33,599 bases of DNA from Chloroflexota bacterium (GTDB lineage Bacteria; Chloroflexota; Anaerolineae; Anaerolineales; Anaerolineaceae). Numbering within the stretch: the first letter of the stretch is position 1; every line of letters starts with the position of its first letter. Positions 25,912 to 33,599 of this stretch are shown here, piece by piece. Made by a program: the position numbers and the translations under genes. The stretch covers positions 1 through 33,599 of the forward strand of contig JAAZNB010000422.1 in the NCBI GenBank assembly GCA_012798515.1. The letters run 5' to 3'. Under the pieces are notes generated by a model. It was not told where the DNA came from, did no database searches, and saw only the letters and a list, made by a program, of their open reading frames with translations.

Positions 25912-26017
25912 TGCGCCAATTTACAATCTGCCTTTACGCCGTACACAACCCGTGTTATAATCTGGCCTCGCGTTGTTAAAGTGGAATGATGCAATCATGA
26001 TGTAAGGATTGGTAAAG

Positions 26018-26362
26018 ATGAGCGACCTGTTGAAAGAGATCGAGGCACCTGAAAACCCCAACATCCCTCACCTGCTGCCAGGTGACGGGGTTAGCGTACA
26101 CGTAAAAATCAAAGAAGGCAACCGCGAACGTATCCAGGAGTTCAAAGGCGTCGTTCTGTATACACACAATAACGGCACCAACTCTACTTTTACCGTTCGC
26201 CGCGTGGCCTCCAATGGGGTCGGCGTGGAGCGTACCTTCCTGACCCGTTCCCCCCGCATCGACAAGGTTGTGGTCGATCGTCACAGCAAAGTACGCCGCG
26301 CCCGCCTGTACTTCCTGCGCGGCCGGACCGGCAAGAGCGCACGGCTCAAACAAAAATTCTAG
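26018..26362 (+). CDS. rplS: 50S ribosomal protein L19
   Basis: [53 protein letters not shown]...[22 protein letters not shown]. Confidence 0.97.
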   Translation: MSDLLKEIEAPENPNIPHLLPGDGVSVHVKIKEGNRERIQEFKGVVLYTHNNGTNSTFTVRRVASNGVGVERTFLTRSPRIDKVVVDRHSKVRRARLYFLRGRTGKSARLKQKF

Positions 26363-26444
26363 ACCGCTGCCCGGTTTCGACACGGGTGTTTTCTTTCCTG
26401 CACGCTTTTGCTCAACAGGTGAGAAGAATCAGGTTGATTTCGTA

Positions 26445-26470
26445 GGGTGCAACCCGCACAGGTTGCGCCC
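26445..26470 (+). terminator. Hairpin downstream of rplS
   Basis: GGGTGCAACC-cgcaca-GGTTGCGCCC followed by tttcagttct. Confidence 0.6.
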
Positions 26471-26479
26471 TTTCAGTTC

Positions 26480-26485
26480 TATAAT
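26480..26485 (+). promoter_or_regulatory. -10 hexamer TATAAT 6 nt before the start codon
   Basis: TATAAT-agagcg-ATG. Confidence 0.6.
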
Positions 26486-26491
26486 AGAGCG

Positions 26492-27223
26492 ATGATGACG
26501 CCACTGATTGGGATTACTTGCAACCGAGATGCCCCTGAAAATGGGGTTCACCAGAACAACCTGTCACAGGCTTACGTGCGGGCCGTGTTCCGAGCCGGGG
26601 GGCTGCCGGTGCTCATTCCGGTTGGGCTGCCGGCCGAGCAGTCTCCGGCGCTGTACGAGCGCCTGGACGGCCTGCTGTTGAGCGGCGGAGGCGACATCGC
26701 CCCGCAGCGTTTCGATGGCCAACCCCATCCCAGGATCAACGGTATCGATCTGGAACGGGACGAGATCGAGATTGGCCTGGTACGCCTGGCAGCCGAGAAT
26801 GGTTGGCCGTTCCTGGGCATCTGCCGCGGGATCCAGGTGATCAATGTGGCCCTGGGCGGAGGCCTGTATACTGACGTGGCGGCTCAGCTTCCCGGGGCGC
26901 TGCGTCACGATTGGTATCCGGACATCCCGCGGGACTACCCGGCCCACGCGGTTACCCTGGAATCCGGCACCGTCCTGGAAAAAATCCTCGACCAGCGGCA
27001 GGTGCAGGTCAACAGCCTGCACCACCAGGGGGTCGACCGGGCCGCGCCCGGCCTGCGCGCCAACGCCTACGCCCCGGATGGCCTGATCGAAGGCGTAGAA
27101 TTGGACGGCCATCCCTTTGGGGTGGGAGTACAGTGGCATCCCGAATGGCTGGTGGACGCGGCACCCATGCAGGCCCTGTTCCGGGCCTTCATCCAGGCCG
27201 CCCAGGCAGGCAAGCGACGATGA
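26492..27223 (+). CDS. Gamma-glutamyl-gamma-aminobutyrate hydrolase-like class I glutamine amidotransferase (peptidase C26)
   Basis: PLIGITCNRD, DGLLLSGGGDIAPQRF, FLGICRGIQVINVALGG, VNSLHHQGVD, GVQWHPEW. Confidence 0.95.
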   Translation: MMTPLIGITCNRDAPENGVHQNNLSQAYVRAVFRAGGLPVLIPVGLPAEQSPALYERLDGLLLSGGGDIAPQRFDGQPHPRINGIDLERDEIEIGLVRLAAENGWPFLGICRGIQVINVALGGGLYTDVAAQLPGALRHDWYPDIPRDYPAHAVTLESGTVLEKILDQRQVQVNSLHHQGVDRAAPGLRANAYAPDGLIEGVELDGHPFGVGVQWHPEWLVDAAPMQALFRAFIQAAQAGKRR

Positions 27224-28077
27224 AGCCGGCTGCGACGCCGCCCGCGGGAACGGCCTTGATCGGCATGTTCGATTCCGGGGTGGGCGGGCTGTCGGTGTTG
27301 CGGGCTATCGCCGGGCACATACCGGGCCAGCCGGTGCTTTTTGTTGCCGACCAGGCGCACGTCCCTTACGGAACCCAGTCGTTGGAGACGGTGCGCCATT
27401 ATTCGGAGGAGATCACACGCTACCTGCTGCGCTGTGGCGCCGGCCTGATCGTGGTAGCCTGCAACACAGCCTCGGCTGCGGCGCTGCATCACCTGCGCCA
27501 GGTGTTCCCCCAGGTGCCCTTCGTGGGCATGGAACCGGCCGTCAAACCGGCCGCCGAGCAGACCCGCTCCGGCGTGGTGGGCGTGCTGGCCACCCCGGCC
27601 ACGTTCCAGGGAGCCTTGTACGCCTCGGTGGTGGAACGCTTCGCCCGGGACGTGAAGGTCTTGCAACATACCTGCCCGGGCCTGGTCGAAGAGATCGAGG
27701 CGGGACGATTGCAAGGGGAACGGACACGCGCAATTCTGGAAGAGGCCTTGGGGCCCATGTTGGCGCAAGGCATCGATACGGTGGTCCTGGGCTGCACGCA
27801 TTACCCCTTCGTCATTCCCCTGATCCAGGAGATCGTTGGACCCGGGGTGCGCGTCATCGACCCTGCCCCGGCCGTCGCCCGCCAGGCAAAGCGGCTGTTG
27901 GCCCGGGTGGACCGCGCCGGGACCGCGCCAGGCCGGACTATTTTGATGACCACCGGCCAGGGCGAGCCGTTCAGACGTACGATCTTGACTTTACTGGCCT
28001 GGGATGTGCCGGTGGAGCAGATCGCATGGGGGCAAGACCTGGGTCGCCACGTTGGGGATGCTGATCCAGGGCGGTGA
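27220..28077 (+). CDS. murI: Glutamate racemase
   Basis: IGMFDSGVGGLSVLRAI, VPYGTQS, VACNTASAAAL, VVLGCTHYPFV; ATGA overlap with the upstream gene. Confidence 0.96.
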   Translation: MKPAATPPAGTALIGMFDSGVGGLSVLRAIAGHIPGQPVLFVADQAHVPYGTQSLETVRHYSEEITRYLLRCGAGLIVVACNTASAAALHHLRQVFPQVPFVGMEPAVKPAAEQTRSGVVGVLATPATFQGALYASVVERFARDVKVLQHTCPGLVEEIEAGRLQGERTRAILEEALGPMLAQGIDTVVLGCTHYPFVIPLIQEIVGPGVRVIDPAPAVARQAKRLLARVDRAGTAPGRTILMTTGQGEPFRRTILTLLAWDVPVEQIAWGQDLGRHVGDADPGR

Positions 28078-28187
28078 GGCCGGTTTTCCTTTTCCTTCAC
28101 GGCCGGCGCGCCGGCCCTGAAGGCCCCGTATGCGAGAAATGATCTCTGGTATACTTAACTTTACAAACCCATGGAGGGCTGAAGGTT

Positions 28188-28715
28188 ATGGCACCTACTG
28201 AAATTGACATTGATCCTGTTAACCATATTACGACCGACGCCATTGGTAAGCCGGGCCAACGAGTGTTTTACATTCAAGCCTGGCAGGGAAACCGAACCGT
28301 CAGCCTGGTTGTAGAAAAATTCCAGATTCAGACGTTGGCGATTGGTGTAGAACAGTTCTTGAGTGAGATCGTGGACCGTTATCCGGAACTGCCGGAGGCG
28401 TCTTCGGATTATGTGGAAGAGAAAATGCACATCCGCCCGCCGGTCGATCCCGTTTTCCGGGTTGGAGAACTGGGCCTGGCGTATGATTCGGACCGGGATT
28501 TACTGGTATTGGTGGCGCGCGAGAGCGTTGGCGAAGCACAGCCGACGGAAGAGGCCGCCGTGGTCCGATTCTGGTGTTCACGGTCGCAGCTGCGTTCGAT
28601 GTGCCGTTGGGGGCTGGAAGTCGCCGGTCGTGGCCGGCCGATCTGCCCGTTGTGCGGCGAAGCCATGGAACCGGAAGGGCATTTCTGTCCCAAGAGGAAC
28701 GGGCACAAACATTAA
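28188..28715 (+). CDS. DUF3090-like protein (TIGR03847/SCO1662-type)
   Basis: GQRVFYIQAWQGNRTVSLVVEKFQIQTLAIGVEQFL..., C-terminal CPLCGEAMEPEGHFCPKRNGH. Confidence 0.75.
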   Translation: MAPTEIDIDPVNHITTDAIGKPGQRVFYIQAWQGNRTVSLVVEKFQIQTLAIGVEQFLSEIVDRYPELPEASSDYVEEKMHIRPPVDPVFRVGELGLAYDSDRDLLVLVARESVGEAQPTEEAAVVRFWCSRSQLRSMCRWGLEVAGRGRPICPLCGEAMEPEGHFCPKRNGHKH

Positions 28716-28823
28716 AGGTAATTACTCGGCCCGAGGTGAATTCGGGAACTTCCTCCCCTACCTCTGAGCAGTTACCATTGAAGCTTATTACCGGTAGCTC
28801 CGGAAGAAGTGTGGTGTGGTAAT

Positions 28824-29558
28824 ATGGCCACAATGCAAAACAAAGAATGGATCTTGATGGCCTTGCAGAAAGCCAAGCTTGACCTGCAAGGCCAGTTCTT
28901 AATTGGTTCGAACTACACGTTCATGTGCAATTTGACGTATGAATCCGCGGATCTCACCGCGGTGTATAAACCTGCGCGAGGAGAACAGCCCCTGTGGGAT
29001 TTCCCGCCGGGCACCCTGGCTAAACGCGAGGTGGCGGCATTCTGGGTCAGCGAGGCTCTGGGCTGGGACCTGGTCCCGCCCACGGTCTACCGCCAGGACG
29101 AACTGCCCCTGGGGCCCGGTTCGCTGCAGCTCTACATCGATCACGATCCGGAGTACCATTATTTCCGTTTCACCGAGGCAGAGAAACAGCGCCTGCGGCC
29201 GGTGGCCCTGTTCGATTTGCTGGTCAACAACGCCGACCGTAAGGCCGGCCACATCTTGTGCGATCGCCAGGACCACCTGTGGCTGATCGACCACGGCGTC
29301 TGCTTCCACACCGAGGATAAGCTGCGCACCGTGGTGTGGGATTTTGCCGGCGAGGCCATTGATAAGGGCCTGAGCGATGACCTGTGCACTTTTACCGGCG
29401 ATTTGCAGGTCACGGACGAGTACCGCTGTCACCTGGAAGAGCTCTTGAGCCGTCATGAAATCGGCTCACTGGCGACGCGGGCTCAACGCCTGGTCGAGAG
29501 CGGTTTCTTTCCCTATCCCAGCGGGCGGCGCCGGCCATACCCCTGGCCGCCGGTGTAA
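28824..29558 (+). CDS. SCO1664/TIGR03843-like protein (PI3/4-kinase-like fold)
   Basis: GSNYTFMCNLTYESADLTAVYKPARGEQPLWDFPPGTLAKREVAAFWVSEALGW, LFDLLVNNADRKAGHILCDRQDHLWLIDHGVCFH. Confidence 0.78.
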   Translation: MATMQNKEWILMALQKAKLDLQGQFLIGSNYTFMCNLTYESADLTAVYKPARGEQPLWDFPPGTLAKREVAAFWVSEALGWDLVPPTVYRQDELPLGPGSLQLYIDHDPEYHYFRFTEAEKQRLRPVALFDLLVNNADRKAGHILCDRQDHLWLIDHGVCFHTEDKLRTVVWDFAGEAIDKGLSDDLCTFTGDLQVTDEYRCHLEELLSRHEIGSLATRAQRLVESGFFPYPSGRRRPYPWPPV

Positions 29559-29639
29559 CAAACCCACGGCAAACTACATCTGCCCTTAGAAGGGTAGAAC
29601 TGCATTCTCACCTGCTAGACCATCATCGAGGAAGTTGCA

Positions 29640-30677
29640 TTGGGACACTATGCTCTGGTATTCGTCGGTTTTGGAAACGTAGGGCGCGCCCTGGCGCGTC
29701 TCCTGCTGCGTAAACGCGCCCAGTTGGAGGACGGTTATCAAATCACCTTCCAGGTGAACGGTATCGCCACCGGGCGGCACGGGATGGCCATCGACCTGCG
29801 GGGCATCGACCTGGAGGCTGCCCTGGCCTGCCTGGAATCCGGGGGCCGGCTGGATCGCTTTTCCACCCTTCCCACCCCGGCCACCATCCTGGACTTCATC
29901 CAGGCCTGCCCGGGAGACGTGCTGTTCGAGAACACGCCCATCAACCATCTCACCGGGCAGCCCGCTACGGATCATCTGGCGGCAGCCCTGCGCCAGGGGA
30001 TGCACGCCATCACCGCCAACAAGGGCCCGGTGGTGCACGCCTATGCTGAATTGAACCGGCTGGCGCATGCCCAGGGCCGGCGTTTCCTGTTCGAGTCGGC
30101 CGTCATGGATGGCGCCCCTATTTTCTCCTTGTTCCGCGGCGGACTGCCGTGTGTGGAACTGCGCGGTTTTCAAGGTATCCTGAATTCCACCAGCAACATG
30201 ATCCTGGAGCGGATGGAGAGCGGCGAATCCCTGGAAGAGGCCATCGTCTATGCCCAATCGATCGGTATTGCCGAAACCAACCCTCTCAACGACGTCGAGG
30301 GCTGGGACGCGGCAGTCAAGGTAGCCGCCCTGGCCACGGTCTTGATGGGCGTGCCCCTGCGGCCGCAGGACGTGCAGCGCACCGGTATCAGCGCCATCAC
30401 CCCCGCCATGCTCCAATCTGCCCGGGAATCCGGGCAGCGCTGGAAGTTGGTGTGCCGGGTGCAGCGGCAGGGGGAAGGGCTGCGGGCCAGCGTGTGCCCG
30501 GAACAGGTGCCGGCCGAATCGGTGCTGTCCAACATCCATGGGACCAGCTCCTATGTCGAGTTCGCCATGGACGTTCTGCCCGGTCTGGGCATCGTGGAGG
30601 GCAACCCCTCCCCGGAGACCACTGCCTACGGCTTGTTGGCGGACATGCTCAATGCCCTGCGAGAGGATGGCGTATGA
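29640..30677 (+). CDS. Homoserine dehydrogenase, short form
   Basis: LVFVGFGNVGRALARLLL, ITANKGPVVHAYAEL, FESAVMDGAPIFSLFR, GILNSTSNMIL, NPLNDVEGWDAAVKVAALA; TTG start with SD gagga. Confidence 0.9.
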   Translation: MGHYALVFVGFGNVGRALARLLLRKRAQLEDGYQITFQVNGIATGRHGMAIDLRGIDLEAALACLESGGRLDRFSTLPTPATILDFIQACPGDVLFENTPINHLTGQPATDHLAAALRQGMHAITANKGPVVHAYAELNRLAHAQGRRFLFESAVMDGAPIFSLFRGGLPCVELRGFQGILNSTSNMILERMESGESLEEAIVYAQSIGIAETNPLNDVEGWDAAVKVAALATVLMGVPLRPQDVQRTGISAITPAMLQSARESGQRWKLVCRVQRQGEGLRASVCPEQVPAESVLSNIHGTSSYVEFAMDVLPGLGIVEGNPSPETTAYGLLADMLNALREDGV

Positions 30678-31360
30678 GCGAGATGTATTGGATCGGTGGG
30701 CTGGAGGAACGCCTGGCGCCGGATGGCGCCGGGGTGGTCCCGGGGCTGGCGCGCCTGGCCGCCCGCTATGGGCTGCGCCTGGATGCGTTGGAAGAGGTCC
30801 ACTGGCTTGGAGCGGATCCCGTCGCCGGGGCGAATGCAGCGCCCACGGGGCGCCCGGTGTGGTTCTATTGGGAAGACCGGCCGGGCATGGCGCATTACCT
30901 GGCCCACGCGGCCGGGCGTGGCATGGCGGCCGGCGAGCAGCACCTGGTGGTCCTGGCCGAGTGGGCCAGCGAGACCTTCACCGCCGAGTTGTTTGCCTCG
31001 CCGCGCGCCGTGGGCCGGTATAACCTGGTCCCGGAGGCCCGCCTGGCGGCGCGCCTGACCTTTCCCTCTGGAGCGGAAGATGCCAGCAGCGGGCTGGCGG
31101 CATTGCAGGCGGCCCTGGTACAGGGCGAGCTGGCCCCCGAAGACGTGCGCCTCCTGGCGGGCAGTGCCTGGGATCAGAACGGTTATGGCGCTGCCTTTCC
31201 ACAGGCGGCGCGGGTAATCGGCGGCCGGCCCGGGGCAGACGGCCTGGCCCTGTTGCATGCTCTACTGGACATGCTCAAGGGGTCCTCGCTGCCGGCGGGA
31301 ATGTGGATGAGTGCAATATTACCGGGGCCGCTCCTGGCGACGCTGGTCGAACGAATCTGA
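30674..31360 (+). CDS. Hypothetical protein, possibly thiolase-fold-like, translationally coupled to homoserine dehydrogenase
   Basis: MSEMYWIGGLEERLAPDGAGVVPGLARLAARYGL...YNLVPEARLAARLTF...; ATGA overlap with the upstream gene. Confidence 0.6.
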   Translation: MSEMYWIGGLEERLAPDGAGVVPGLARLAARYGLRLDALEEVHWLGADPVAGANAAPTGRPVWFYWEDRPGMAHYLAHAAGRGMAAGEQHLVVLAEWASETFTAELFASPRAVGRYNLVPEARLAARLTFPSGAEDASSGLAALQAALVQGELAPEDVRLLAGSAWDQNGYGAAFPQAARVIGGRPGADGLALLHALLDMLKGSSLPAGMWMSAILPGPLLATLVERI

Positions 31361-31373
31361 CCAAAGGACGAAC

Positions 31374-31886
31374 TTGGAACATCGCATCTACCTGGCTCTT
31401 GGAACCAACCTGGGGGATCGTTTTCACCACTTACAGCAGGCTGTATCCCTGTTGGCGCCGGAGGTTCACGTGCGGCGCATTTCGCCGGTCTACCAGACCC
31501 CGCCCTGGGGTTACCTGGACCAGCCCGATTTCCTCAACCAGGCTCTGGAAGCCGCCACGGACCTGGCGCCTGAAGCGCTGCTGCGTTACCTCAAGGCCAT
31601 CGAAAAAGAAATGGGCCGCGAGAAGGTCGTCCGCAACGGCCCGCGCATTATCGACCTGGATATCCTGTTCTACGACGACTTGATCCTGAAAACAGAGGAT
31701 TTGCAGATTCCACACTGGGGAGTCGCTCAACGGGCCTTTGTGCTGGAACCCCTGGCCGATCTGGCGCCCGAGCTGCGCCACCCGCAGACAGGGCGCACGG
31801 TTGAGGAGATGCTGGCCGGGGTGGACCGCTCGGGGGTAACCCTGTTCTGGCGTCCCGACCGGGACCACCCGGAGCGTATGGAGTGA
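31374..31886 (+). CDS. folK: 2-amino-4-hydroxy-6-hydroxymethyldihydropteridine diphosphokinase
   Basis: IYLALGTNLGDRFHHLQQAVSLL, SPVYQTPPWGYLDQPDFLNQ, GPRIIDLDILFYDD; TTG start with SD aaagga. Confidence 0.95.
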   Translation: MEHRIYLALGTNLGDRFHHLQQAVSLLAPEVHVRRISPVYQTPPWGYLDQPDFLNQALEAATDLAPEALLRYLKAIEKEMGREKVVRNGPRIIDLDILFYDDLILKTEDLQIPHWGVAQRAFVLEPLADLAPELRHPQTGRTVEEMLAGVDRSGVTLFWRPDRDHPERME

Positions 31887-31889
31887 AAC

Positions 31890-32762
31890 GTGACTGAGCA
31901 AAGACCTGGCAGCCCGTTGCCCTGGGGGCAACGGACCTATGTGATGGGCATCATCAACGTGACCCCGGACAGCTTTTCGGGAGATGGCTTGCTGATGGCC
32001 GCTGATCCTGTGGCGGCGGTGGTGGAACACGCCCGCAGCCTGGTCGCAGCGGGCGCCGACATCCTGGACATTGGCGGCGAGAGCACCCGGCCGGGGGCGG
32101 CTTACGTCTCACAAGAAGAAGAGCTGCAGCGGATCGTCCCGGTGGTGGAAGCCCTGACGGCCGCCCGCCTGGGGCCGATCCTGTCTGTGGATACCTACAA
32201 AGCCGCGGTGGCTGAAGCCGCCTTGAACGCCGGGGCCCATTGGATCAACGACGTGTGGGCCCTGGGCGCCGACCCGCAGATGGGCGCGGTGGTGGCCCGC
32301 CACGGGGCGCCGGTGATTTTGATGCACAACCGTTTGAAGCCGGGCAGCGCCGAACTGCGCCAGCGCCTGGGCGGGCGTTACGTGGGAGTGGAATACGACA
32401 ACCTGCTGGCAGAGGTCAAAGCTGAACTGCTCGAAGCCGTGGAGCGGGCCCACGCGGCCGGCATCCCCGACGAGCACATCCTCCTGGATCCCGGGATCGG
32501 GTTCGGGAAGACGGTGGAACACAGCCTGGAGTTGCTGGACCGCCTGGGTGAAATCCGCGCCCTGGGCTATCCTCTGCTGCTGGGCCCGTCGCGCAAGTCT
32601 TTCATCGGTTATACGCTGGACCTGCCGCCGCAGGAACGCGAGGAAGGCACCGCCGCGGCGGTCGCGGTGGGCATTGCCCGCGGGGCTGACATCGTCCGTG
32701 TACACGACGTGGCGCGCATGGCGCGGGTGGCGCGCATGACGGATGCCATCGTGCGCCGCTGA
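31890..32762 (+). CDS. folP: Dihydropteroate synthase
   Basis: VMGIINVTPDSFSGDGL, DIGGESTRPGA, LLDPGIGFGKTVEHSLELL, LLGPSRKSFIG; GTG start. Confidence 0.97.
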   Translation: MTEQRPGSPLPWGQRTYVMGIINVTPDSFSGDGLLMAADPVAAVVEHARSLVAAGADILDIGGESTRPGAAYVSQEEELQRIVPVVEALTAARLGPILSVDTYKAAVAEAALNAGAHWINDVWALGADPQMGAVVARHGAPVILMHNRLKPGSAELRQRLGGRYVGVEYDNLLAEVKAELLEAVERAHAAGIPDEHILLDPGIGFGKTVEHSLELLDRLGEIRALGYPLLLGPSRKSFIGYTLDLPPQEREEGTAAAVAVGIARGADIVRVHDVARMARVARMTDAIVRR

Positions 32763-32792
32763 AGCCGGCGCCGGCCCATTATTTCCTTTTTC

Positions 32793-32860
32793 GATACACA
32801 AATACCAATACGAACGTGTATCTACTATGGAGCGCTGAAACCGCCCCATAGTAGATACAC
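32793..32860. repeat. Inverted repeat with alternative pairings between two convergent genes
   Basis: GTGTATCTACTATGG (32816-32830) / CCATAGTAGATACAC (32846-32860), plus an extra GATACAC at 32793-32799. Confidence 0.8.
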
Positions 32861-32933
32861 AACCCATTCGCCCGAACTGGCGCCAATGGGGAATTTTCCC
32901 GGGCCGGGTACGGCGCCGGCGCACACCGGGCTT

Positions 32934-33599
32934 TTAACGGGCCAGTACCTCCCGGGCGGCGGCGACGATATGCTCGACCGACAGGCCGTATTTGCTCAGC
33001 AGGGCCTCGTAATCGCCGGATTCGGTAAAGCGGTCGCGCGTTCCAATGCGGCGCAGGCGGGCGGGGTGCTTTTCGGCCAACACTTCGGCCACGGCGCTGC
33101 CCAGGCCGCCCACGATGGTGTGGTCCTCGACGGTGACGATACCACCCGTCTGGCGGGCGGCGGCCAGGATGGCGCTCTCGTCGATGGGTTTGATGGTGTG
33201 CATGTCCACCACACGGGCCGAGATGCCCTGGCCGGCCAGCTGCGCTGCGGCCTGCAAAGCCTTGGGCAGCATGTCACCGATAGCCATCAGGGTCACGTCC
33301 TGGCCTGCCTGCACGGTGATGGCCCGGCCGATCTGGAAATCGAGCCGGTCGTCGTAGATAGCCGGCACCGGGACGCGGGTCAGGCGCAGGTAGACCGGCC
33401 CATCCCATTGGGCGGCGGCGCGCAGCGCCAGGCGTGTGCTGGCGGCGTCGGCGGGCATGATAACGGTCATGTTGGGCAGGGCGCGCATCAGGGCGATGTC
33501 TTCCATGGCCTGGTGGGTAGCCCCGTTGGTAGCAGTGGTCAGCCCGGCGTGGCTGCCGGCGATCTTGACGTTCAGGCTGGGATAGCACACCGTGGTGCG
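32934..33599 (-). CDS. Transketolase C-terminal subunit (partial; 5' end outside the window)
   Basis: GATHQAMEDIALMRALPNMTVIMPADAASTRLALRAAAQWDGPVYLRLTR...VVDMHTIKPIDESAI...TVEDHTIVGGLGSAVAEVL. Confidence 0.9.
   Translation of the reverse strand, partial: RTTVCYPSLNVKIAGSHAGLTTATNGATHQAMEDIALMRALPNMTVIMPADAASTRLALRAAAQWDGPVYLRLTRVPVPAIYDDRLDFQIGRAITVQAGQDVTLMAIGDMLPKALQAAAQLAGQGISARVVDMHTIKPIDESAILAAARQTGGIVTVEDHTIVGGLGSAVAEVLAEKHPARLRRIGTRDRFTESGDYEALLSKYGLSVEHIVAAAREVLAR

Noticed and set aside
29586-30539. 317-aa ORF antisense to homoserine dehydrogenase
   Set aside because: Shadow ORF; no recognisable domains

Overview
The window looks like a high-GC chromosomal segment from a Chloroflexota-type bacterium. 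That lineage guess rests on gene content and style only and was not searched. It carries about 29 confident protein-coding genes, mostly housekeeping and metabolic: phosphohexomutase, trpS, azlCD, dodecin, dtd, SPFH protein, selD, uvrC, a sugar ABC transporter, rplS, murI, homoserine dehydrogenase, folK, folP and a transketolase C-terminal part. I saw no tRNA, rRNA, CRISPR array, transposase or prophage. The best-supported surprise is selD. The ORF track truncates it at 17148, but the frame continues upstream through one in-frame TGA (17028-17030) to an ATG at 16959. That TGA falls exactly on the catalytic Cys position of E. coli SelD (U-x2-K). It is followed by a GGCGCAG-GUU-CUGCGCC hairpin resembling a bacterial SECIS, so SelD is very probably itself a selenoprotein. 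Other leads are: a compact operon of a PyrK-like Fe-S protein, a PIG-L deacetylase and a DHODH-like barrel; a recurring -10 hexamer 6-8 nt upstream of start codons, suggesting widespread leaderless transcription; several long perfect intergenic palindromes and two small families of diverged intergenic repeats; a possible structured leader RNA before an unlisted 58-aa ORF; a REC-domain gene fused into the uvrC operon; and a DUF3090/SCO1664-type pair.
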